Shown here: one piece after another, positions 17,161 to 24,527 of the stretch
How positions within the stretch are numbered: position 1 is the first letter of the stretch
Layout of the letters: every line of letters begins with the position of its first letter
Source: Chitinophagales bacterium
GTDB taxonomy: Bacteria; Bacteroidota; Bacteroidia; Chitinophagales; BACL12
DNA: 58,849 nt
NCBI GenBank assembly: GCA_020636645.1
Contig: JACJXO010000011.1
Location: 1-58,849, forward strand
Reading direction: 5' to 3'
The notes under the pieces: generated by a model
What the model saw: only the letters and a program-made list of their open reading frames with translations
Databases searched by the model: none
What the model was told of the DNA's origin: nothing
Made by a program: the position numbers and the translations under genes

Positions 17161-17814
17161 TTATTGGTCATCATCTACGATCTCTTCATAATCAGTATAG
17201 CCATCGGCATCCGTTCTTGACTGATCACCTGCGGTAGGCTGTCTGCGAATGAACAGGGTTTGCAGCACTTCTTCTGTGGCCCTGACACCCCGGACGATCA
17301 TGTTGATCATATAAAAGAAGGCGAAGATGGCGATGAAGAACTGCAATACCGGAGTTGTATAGATGTTGCGGATGGTTTGCAGGATCCAGTTGTGCAAAGG
17401 GGTATCTGCTATCTGCGGTTTGAACAGAGTCAGAATGAACAGAACGATGCAGGCCATTAGCAGGTAGCCGTCATACCGCATTACCCTGATCCTTTTGCGT
17501 TCAAAATTCATGACTGCCCGCCAGCGGTTCTTTTCCAGGTTGGCTGCGATGGTAGTATAGATGATGAACGTGCCGCTGATGGCATAGATGACCGCTATGA
17601 CCGGATGGGTCAGTTCCATCTGCTGGCTGGTCTTTAGTGCCGTGATACTTACCAGCAGATAGTAACTCACTGCCTTAAAGAACAGGAAAGAATAGTCTTT
17701 GGATACACCCAGGTCTTTCAGGAAAGAAGTAATGATACTGGCCAGCAACTTCCAGATGGTGGTGAACACAATGATGATGACACCCAGGTAAAATATGTAT
17801 TCAAATAGTGGCAA
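17161..17814 (-). CDS. Polytopic membrane protein of unknown function
   Basis: 217 residues with about five hydrophobic helices (YLGVIIIVFTTIW, YYLLVSITA, VIAVIYAISGTFIIY, LLMACIVLFILTLF, FFIAIFAFFYMINMIV). The tail is hydrophilic and acidic, ending DDDQ. No family motif is recognised. It is the first gene of the run to the OmpA-like gene, whose ATG is 40 bp downstream. An AACGAAT-type heptamer array lies directly before its start codon. Confidence 0.82.
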   Translation of the reverse strand: MPLFEYIFYLGVIIIVFTTIWKLLASIITSFLKDLGVSKDYSFLFFKAVSYYLLVSITALKTSQQMELTHPVIAVIYAISGTFIIYTTIAANLEKNRWRAVMNFERKRIRVMRYDGYLLMACIVLFILTLFKPQIADTPLHNWILQTIRNIYTTPVLQFFIAIFAFFYMINMIVRGVRATEEVLQTLFIRRQPTAGDQSRTDADGYTDYEEIVDDDQ

Positions 17815-17822
17815 GAGGGGGA

Positions 17823-17878
17823 TTCGTTGTTCGTTGATCGTTAATCGTTGTTCGTTATTCGTTATGCGTTATTCGTTT
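17823..17878. repeat. Heptamer array (TTCGTTR)8, i.e. AACGAA on the minus strand
   Basis: Eight consecutive 7-bp units (TTCGTTG, ATCGTTA, TGCGTTA and similar) lie immediately upstream of the minus-strand start at 17814. On that coding strand the word is YAACGAA, the same word and sense as the array before the beta-CASP gene at 39126. Confidence 0.92.
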
Positions 17879-17920
17879 TTGGTTGTTGGTGGGAGGGGAG
17901 TGTTCAATTAACTGTTATCT

Positions 17921-17962
17921 CATTACTCAATACCCACTACCCACTACTCACTACTCACTACT
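17921..17962. repeat. Heptamer array (CACTACY)n running into the lolD stop codon
   Basis: Four perfect CACTACY units occupy 17935-17962, with degenerate units before. On the lolD coding strand this reads RGTAGTG, and the TAG stop at 17951-17953 lies inside the array, so the last residues and the stop of lolD are repeat sequence. Confidence 0.9.
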
Positions 17963-18613
17963 TCCAATGAACACCCCATCTTTCATCACCATCTTCCTGT
18001 CGGCCATGTTACCCAGCTCCTCATTGTGCGTGGCTATGATGAAGGTCTGATGGAATTCATCTCTCAGCCGGAAGAACAGTTCATGCAACTCACGGCTGTT
18101 ATGCGTATCCAGGTTGCCGGAAGGTTCATCTGCCAGTACGATATCCGGTTTGTTGATGAGTGCTCTGGCTACGGCCACTCTTTGTTGTTCACCGCCCGAC
18201 AGGGCTGCAGGCTTATGATCCTGCCTGTCTGACAGTCCCAGAAAGTCCAGTAGTTCTATGGCAGCTTTCTGGATTTCATCCTCTTTTCTGCCGGCGATCA
18301 TTCCGGGAATGCAAACATTCTCCAAAGCTGTGAACTCCGGGAGCAAATGGTGAAACTGGAATACAAATCCGATGCGCTTGTTTCGAAACCGGGCAAGTTC
18401 CTTAGCTGAAAGCTTCAGCGGATCCTGACCTGCGATCTGCAGGGTGCCTGAATCGGGCTGATCCAGGGTGCCTAAGATGTGTAGCAAGGTGCTTTTTCCC
18501 GCTCCGCTGGATCCCATGATGCTGATGACCTCTCCGGCCTGTACCGTCAGTTGGAGACCTTTAAGTACATGCAATGAACCGTAAGATTTGTGGATGTTTT
18601 CAGCCTGTATCAT
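17951..18613 (-). CDS. lolD: ABC transporter ATP-binding protein, LolD/MacB-like
   Basis: 220 residues. The ATG at 18613 (MIQAENIHKSYG) is preferred over one ten codons upstream because it fits the family start. Walker A is GSSGAGKST (34-42), followed by the signature LSGGEQQR, Walker B IVLADEP, the D-loop SGNLD and the switch His in THNEEL. The protein closely follows LolD, the ATPase of lipoprotein release from the inner membrane. Its LolC/E permease partner is not in the window, which is common in this phylum. The stop codon lies within a heptamer array. Confidence 0.92.
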   Translation of the reverse strand: MIQAENIHKSYGSLHVLKGLQLTVQAGEVISIMGSSGAGKSTLLHILGTLDQPDSGTLQIAGQDPLKLSAKELARFRNKRIGFVFQFHHLLPEFTALENVCIPGMIAGRKEDEIQKAAIELLDFLGLSDRQDHKPAALSGGEQQRVAVARALINKPDIVLADEPSGNLDTHNSRELHELFFRLRDEFHQTFIIATHNEELGNMADRKMVMKDGVFIGSSE

Positions 18614-18669
18614 GTGCTTGTAAAGGTAGTCCATCAGGGGCATATCAGATCAGACGAACGGGCATGCCT

Positions 18670-18677
18670 TATATTTG
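18670..18677 (+). promoter_or_regulatory. Bacteroidota -7 promoter box TATATTTG
   Basis: A perfect TAnnTTTG match lies 18 bp upstream of the ATG at 18696. No clear TTTG -33 element is seen at the usual distance, so support is partial. Confidence 0.45.
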
Positions 18678-18695
18678 CTGTTCTATATCTCACAT

Positions 18696-21600
18696 ATGAA
18701 GCGTATTATTTTTCTGTTAACCTCATTCCTGATCGTTCAGACAAGCTTTGCCGGACCGGGAGATACCATCAAAGTGCAGACCTTCACCTTCGGCTCTCCG
18801 CAGGATGCCTGGTTCGTTTTACCAGACCTTGATGTGGATGTGGAGAAGATCCTGATGAAATACACGCTTAAGTGTAATCCGGATCAGAGTCCTGCCTGCG
18901 GCGAATGGGATTACCTGACCTATTCCTACCTCTATGATCATACCGGGCAACTTGACAGCACCCTGCTTACCCATGCCAACTATGAGGTGAACGGACAGAC
19001 ATTCGATAGCTATGCCTATTCCACAGAACCGGTTTATCAGTATGTGCCATCCTGGATGTACAACATGGTCTATGATGATACCATCTCTCTGAATGAATAC
19101 CAGATCGGCGACGGAGCAGCATCTGTCAGCAATCCGCTCTCCACCTCCTAGCCGCTTGGTCGCACCCAGTATATCTGGACCGCCGATGAACTGCTGGCAG
19201 CAGGTATGAATGCTGGTGATATCACCGGTATGCAGGTGTATATCAATGAAGCAGGAAGCCTGGCACAGGATCTGATCATACGCATGGCGGTAGCTCCGGC
19301 AGATACCTTCAACAGTCATTTTTATACTGCCGACTGGACCACGGTATATCATAACGATGTCCTGCCATTTTTTACCGGCTGGGCCAATGTGGCTTTTACT
19401 GCTGCTTACAGCTGGGATGGCACTTCTGATATATTGGTGGAGGTTACCTACGCCAATGAAGCCGGAGCAGATGATACCTGGCTGAGGGCCAGTGATGCGG
19501 GTGCCAACAGAAGTATATATGCATCTTCCAGCGATCGCTACCTCGATCTATGGAATCCTGTATATGCTGCGGTGGATGGTACTCCTTATAACAGTCTGGA
19601 TCAGCAGATCACCGTATCCTTTTGGACCTACGGCGATCCGGTTTACCAGCCACAAAGCGGAACCACTTTTGAGATCCGCGACGATAATGCCTACAGGGTT
19701 GTGAATGTGCACGGACCCTGGGGCGACGGTGTGTTTTACTGGGATGCCGGCAATGACGGAGGCGGAAGCTATGACCGCATTAACAAGGCCGCTGCCGTAG
19801 CTGATTACGAAGGCAACTGGACGCATTGGGCTTTTACCAAAGATGCCTCCACCGGCGATATGAAGATCTACAAGAACGGAGTGTTGTGGCACAGTGGTAC
19901 AGACAAGACCCGCAGCATGGCAGGTGGAACAGAAATGCGCATCGGGAAAGGCCTCTGGGCAGGATCTCAGTCATATTACGGATGGATGGATGAATTTGCC
20001 ATGTGGGATGCCGTACTGGACGAAGCCACCATTCAGGAATACCTGTATAAGGACCTGGATGAAGCCCACCCGAATGCCGATGATCTCATCCTGTATTACT
20101 CCTTCAACGATGGCGATGGCATTTATGAGTCTGACGCTTCTTCCAGCAACGCTGACCTCGCACTGATCGGAGCGGTGTCCAGACCATATGATCCGGCAAC
20201 ACTCTTTCGCTATACCACCATGAGCAACCTGCGTCCGGATGTCATCTGGGAACAGGGGGTATTCACCAGTCATCTGGACTCGGTTCTGGTGATCGATACC
20301 GTGCTGATGGATCCGGTCACGCTGGTCACCTTCGATCCGGCCGATCCCACCAGTGGCCTCGATACCATTCTGGTATGGCCGGGTGATGTCTATACCTACC
20401 TCTATGACGAATATGGAGTGGTTGCAGATTCTGTCCTGGTTCCTGCAACCGATAATATCGCAGTAGAATACTATGAATATTATTCTGCCCCGTTTGAAGT
20501 AGTGAACCGCTATGAACTAGGCCGCTATATCACGCCGTATGGCATTGGACTCGATCTGGGCGACGGATTCACATGGACTTTTGATGTGAGTGACTATCGG
20601 CCGTTGCTGCATGACAGCGTTCGTCTGGCAGCTGGTAACTGGCAGGAATTGCTCGACATGCAGCTCTGGTTTATTGAGGGTACACCTCCCCGCGATCCGA
20701 TCTCCGTGACCAACCTGTGGACCGGATACAAGGGATACAATACCGATGAAGCATTTGATGACAATACTCCTGCCATCACCATGAACCTTCCTGCAGATGC
20801 CAGTGAATTCCGCATCAAGTCCAGGGTAAGCGGACACGGTTTTGGAGGTACCGCCAACTGTGCAGAATTCTGTGCCAAGGAACACTATTTCAAAGTGAAC
20901 GACGATGTGGTCTGGACCAGAGAGGTATGGCGTGACAATTGTGATCTCAATCCGGTTTATCCGCAAGGTGGTACCTGGGTATATGACCGTGCCAACTGGT
21001 GCCCTGGAGCAGAAGTGTGGACCTATGATTTTGAACTGACGCCTTTTGTAACACCAGGAAGTACCTACACCTTTGATTACGCAGCAGAAGATTACAACTG
21101 GAACGGATCAGGATCTTTTCCATATTATCAGACAGAAGTACAGCTGGTAGCTTACGGCCCTTACAATTTTGATCTGGATGCTGCGGTGACAGATATTCTT
21201 GCACCATCCGGTGATGACATGTGGGGACGCATGAATCCCATTTGTAACAATCCCATTATTCGTATTCAGAATACAGGCGCTTCAACGCTCACCTCTCTGA
21301 AGGTCGAATTCGGACTGAAGGATGCACCTTACAGCACCTATAATTGGAGTGGAGAACTGCAGCCGATGGAGTGGGAGGAGGTGACCCTGCCGGATTATGT
21401 GTATCAGCCTGCAGATCAGTTCGTGGTGACCATCTCCGAACCCAATGGCGGCGCCGATGAGTATGAACTGAACAATACCATGACATCAGAAGTGGCATTC
21501 CCGGTTTCCTATCCTGCTGACCTGATCATTGAATTCAAGGCCAACAACAAACCGAATGAAAATGACTGGTTTGTATATGATGCCAATGGCAACGAACTAT

Positions 21601-22109
21601 ACAGCCGAACTACTTTCACTGCCGGTACCATCCATAAGGATACTATTCACCTGGAAGACGGATGCTATGAATTCTATCTGTGGGATTGGGATGAAGATGG
21701 TATCTCCTGGTGGGCCAACAGCGATGGAACCGGCTATCTCCGAATCAAGGATGCTAATACGGGCACTATCCTGAAGAGCTTTGAACCAGATTTTGGTGGT
21801 CTGATCTACCAGCAGTTCACGGTAGGTACCTATGTGGATATAGACGAACCTCTTGATGCTGAGGATGCATTCGAAGTATATCCGAACCCCGCTGCCGATC
21901 ACCTGTATCTGAAGATCAGACTGAGCGGAAGAAGAGAAGCCGAGGTATTCATCTATGATTATGCAGGAAACCTGATCCACACTGAAAAACCCGGACGCAT
22001 CCAGGACGAAACCCTTCACATGGATGTCAGCCAGTATGCTTCAGGCATGTATGTGGCGGTGCTGAAAGCGGGAAACACCTGGAAGAAGGTTCCGTTTATG
22101 GTTGAATGA
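18696..22109 (+). pseudogene. PNGase F-like T9SS-secreted protein with inserted LamG domain, interrupted by in-frame TAG
   Basis: One reading frame of 1137 codons is broken only by TAG at 19149-19151; both sides are in the same frame with no indel. The order is signal peptide (MKRIIFLLTSFLIVQTSFA), the first part of a PNGase F-like bowl domain (CGEWDYLTYSYLYD), a LamG/concanavalin-like segment near 19560-20110, then the rest of the PNGase F region (ELGRYITPYG, FIEGTPPR, CAEFCAKEHYF, RANWCPG). A T9SS sorting domain ends it (VYPNPAADHLYLKI). PNGase F removes N-linked glycans from glycoproteins. Annotated conservatively it is a 151-residue fragment plus a protein starting near 19206. Amber readthrough or a base error are alternatives to a real nonsense mutation (CAG to TAG). 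Confidence 0.85.
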
Positions 22110-22112
22110 GAA

Positions 22113-22211
22113 AATGTGTGAATGTGAAAATACGCAAGTAGAAATGGGGTCTTCAGGTAACAAAAAAATCCTGTTTTCCCATTTCCACATTCTCTCATTT
22201 TCACATTTCCC
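22113..22211. repeat. Imperfect inverted repeat of octamer-like words between convergent genes
   Basis: Left arm words are GAATGTGAAAAT and AGAAATGGG. Read on the minus strand, the right arm gives AAATGTGAAAATGAG and GGAAATGGG. The two arms can pair over about 30 bp. The core TCAGG...CCTGT around an A-run could act as a bidirectional terminator for the genes ending at 22109 and 22220. Confidence 0.65.
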
Positions 22212-22219
22212 AATCCCCC

Positions 22220-22690
22220 CTATTTCTTATACCGGAAGAACACCGGCAGGATGTTGGCTACCGAATCAGATACGTACACCCTTCCGCCGGGGTGCGACAT
22301 CAGCAGTTCTATCGGATGATCCTGTCGGTTCTCATATTCCAGCAAAGCCTGGCGGCAGATGCCACAGGGTGCCACAGGGTCCGCGGCAGGGAACAGGGTG
22401 GTCACCGCTACCCGGACAATAGCAACACCCGGATATCTGGAGCCGGCATAGAACAGGGCAGACCTTTCAGCACAGGTGCCGGCCGGGAAAGAAGCATTCT
22501 CCTGGTTACTGCCACAGATGATCTCTCCGTTGGCCAGTTCAATGGCGCAGCCCACCTGGTAGCTGGAGTAGGGGGCATAGGCCTGACCTGCCACCCGCAC
22601 AGCCTCGGCCAGGAGCGCAGCCAGCGGCTTGCTTAATTCATTTACAGAACTGTAATGGCGGAGTTCGGTAGTATGCCTGATCACTTCCAT
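22220..22690 (-). CDS. cdd: Cytidine deaminase
   Basis: 156 residues, homotetrameric-type cytidine deaminase. Zinc ligands are Cys73 in TCAER (with catalytic Glu75), and Cys109 and Cys112 in APCGICRQ. It converts cytidine and deoxycytidine to uridine forms in pyrimidine salvage. A uridine kinase for the next salvage step is at 31136. It stands alone on the minus strand, divergent from the saccharopine dehydrogenase-like gene, and ends with TAG next to the inverted word repeat. Confidence 0.95.
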   Translation of the reverse strand: MEVIRHTTELRHYSSVNELSKPLAALLAEAVRVAGQAYAPYSSYQVGCAIELANGEIICGSNQENASFPAGTCAERSALFYAGSRYPGVAIVRVAVTTLFPAADPVAPCGICRQALLEYENRQDHPIELLMSHPGGRVYVSDSVANILPVFFRYKK

Positions 22691-22704
22691 ATTTCCACAG
22701 GGCT

Positions 22705-22738
22705 TTTGAATTGCCCACGCCCTAAAGTACTAACTTCG
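22705..22738 (+). promoter_or_regulatory. Candidate promoter (TTTG - N22 - TAACTTCG)
   Basis: TTTG at 22705-22708 and TAACTTCG at 22731-22738 (one mismatch to TAnnTTTG) have spacing near that of Bacteroidota sigma-factor promoters. It lies 18 bp before the ATG at 22756. Confidence 0.5.
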
Positions 22739-22755
22739 CCCCCGAAACCACAATC

Positions 22756-24093
22756 ATGCAACGGATTTTCGTCATCGGTGCCGGCAAGTCCAGTACCGTT
22801 CTCATCCGATACCTCCTTGATCACGCTGCCGCCAACGACTGGTTCGTTACTGTGGGCGATATGTCGGCCGAACTTGCCAACCAGAAAGTGGCAGGACATC
22901 CATGTGGAGAAGGGGTCACCTTCAATGTACTGGATGATGAACAGCGGGTTAGCAGTATCAGGCAGTCTGATCTGGTCATATCATTGTTACCTGCAAACAT
23001 GCATGGGCCGGTTGCAGCTGATTGCGTGCACTATGGCAGAAATTTCATTTCAGCCAGCTACGTCAGCCCGGAGATGTCGGCCTTGCATGAAGCAGCGGTA
23101 GATCGAGGTGTGCTGCTTTTGAATGAATGTGGTCTGGATCCCGGCATCGATCATATGAGTGCCATGCGCATGATTCACGATGCGCAGGCACGTGGAGGGG
23201 TCATCCATTCATTTGAATCTTATGCCGGCGGACTCATCGCTCCGGAAAGCGACAACAATCCCTGGAAATACAAGTTCACCTGGAACCCCAGGAATATCGT
23301 GCTGTCCGGACAGGGTGTGGCCAGGTTCTACTGGAAGGACCAGCTGAAACTCATCCCTTACAACAAACTATTTCAGCGTTATGATCTGCTGGAAGTGCCG
23401 GGATACGGTACATTTGAAGGCTACCCCAATCGTGATTCTACCAAATACAAAAGCCTGTACGGGCTGGACGGCACACACACTCTGGTTCGGGGTACCCTCC
23501 GGAAGAAGGGATATTGTGATGCCTGGAACGCACTGGTGGCACTGGGTATCACCGATGAAAGCTATGAAGTGGATCTTCCTCAAGGAACCACCTGGGCGCA
23601 GTTCATTGACAACTATCTGCCTTTTGATCCGGAATTGTCATTAAAGGAAAAATATATCCGATATTTCCAACTGGAACAACTGCCTGAAGTGGTAGAGAAA
23701 CTGGAGTGGCTGGGCTTGTTTTCCGACAGAAAGCTGGATCGTTTTCAGGGAAGTCCTGCCAGGATATTCCAGGATCTGTTGGAAGATAAATGGAAACTGG
23801 ATACTGGTGATAAGGATATGATCGTCATGCTGCATAAGATGGAGGTGGAGATGGATCAGAAGATGTGGGAGGTCCAGATGAGTCTTGCTGTTTGTGGTGA
23901 CGATGAAATGATCACTGCCATGGCCAAGACCGTGGGCCTGCCTCTGGCCATCACAGCGAAGAATGTGCTTGCAGGAAAGATCCAAAGAACAGGAGTGGTC
24001 ATACCGGTTACACCCGATATATATATGCCCATTCTGCATGAACTGGAACAGGATTTTGGCATCAGCTTCATACACGAAGGAAAAGAGATATGA
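22756..24093 (+). CDS. Saccharopine dehydrogenase-family oxidoreductase
   Basis: 445 residues. The N-terminal Rossmann motif FVIGAGKSS (4-12) and the conserved GLDPGIDHMSAM stretch (NECGLDPGID) place it in the saccharopine dehydrogenase/reductase family, also seen in carboxynorspermidine and lysine-ketoglutarate enzymes. The long C-terminal domain fits saccharopine dehydrogenase (glutamate-forming, EC 1.5.1.9-like) of lysine metabolism. It overlaps the GNAT gene by 4 bp (ATGA). Confidence 0.88.
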   Translation: MQRIFVIGAGKSSTVLIRYLLDHAAANDWFVTVGDMSAELANQKVAGHPCGEGVTFNVLDDEQRVSSIRQSDLVISLLPANMHGPVAADCVHYGRNFISASYVSPEMSALHEAAVDRGVLLLNECGLDPGIDHMSAMRMIHDAQARGGVIHSFESYAGGLIAPESDNNPWKYKFTWNPRNIVLSGQGVARFYWKDQLKLIPYNKLFQRYDLLEVPGYGTFEGYPNRDSTKYKSLYGLDGTHTLVRGTLRKKGYCDAWNALVALGITDESYEVDLPQGTTWAQFIDNYLPFDPELSLKEKYIRYFQLEQLPEVVEKLEWLGLFSDRKLDRFQGSPARIFQDLLEDKWKLDTGDKDMIVMLHKMEVEMDQKMWEVQMSLAVCGDDEMITAMAKTVGLPLAITAKNVLAGKIQRTGVVIPVTPDIYMPILHELEQDFGISFIHEGKEI

Positions 24094-24527
24094 AACTGCA
24101 GGAAGTGATCGTACAGCACGGCTCACCGGAATACGACCTGGTAGTTGGTCTGCGTTACAACATTCTGCGCAAGCCACTAGGCATGCAGTTCACAACAGAA
24201 CAACTTGCAGCAGAAAGTAAGAATCATCACCTGGCATTATTCCATGGAGAAACTCCGGTAGCCTGTTTGATGCTGCTGCCTGTAACCGAAAACAGAAGCA
24301 TGCAGATGAAACAGGTGGCTGTAGATGACACACTGCAAGGTCAGGGAATAGGGGCCAGGCTGATCGCTTTCGCTGAGCGATTTGCCCGTGCACATGGTGC
24401 GCACACCATGTTCTGTCATGCCCGCCAAAATGCTGTTCCGTTCTATCTCAGACAAGGGTATGTGATCGACAAGGAACCCTTTGAAGAGATCGGTATTCCC
24501 CATCGCTACATGGAGAAGAAGATCTGA
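24090..24527 (+). CDS. GNAT-family N-acetyltransferase
   Basis: 145 residues. The acetyl-CoA loop is the Q/RxxGxG motif QGQGIG within VAVDDTLQGQGIGARLI, followed by HARQNAVPFYLRQGY, the typical GNAT C-terminal half. The acceptor is unknown. It is translationally coupled to the upstream dehydrogenase. Its TGA abuts the TGA of the convergent M1 peptidase gene (TGATCA). Confidence 0.92.
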   Translation: MKLQEVIVQHGSPEYDLVVGLRYNILRKPLGMQFTTEQLAAESKNHHLALFHGETPVACLMLLPVTENRSMQMKQVAVDDTLQGQGIGARLIAFAERFARAHGAHTMFCHARQNAVPFYLRQGYVIDKEPFEEIGIPHRYMEKKI

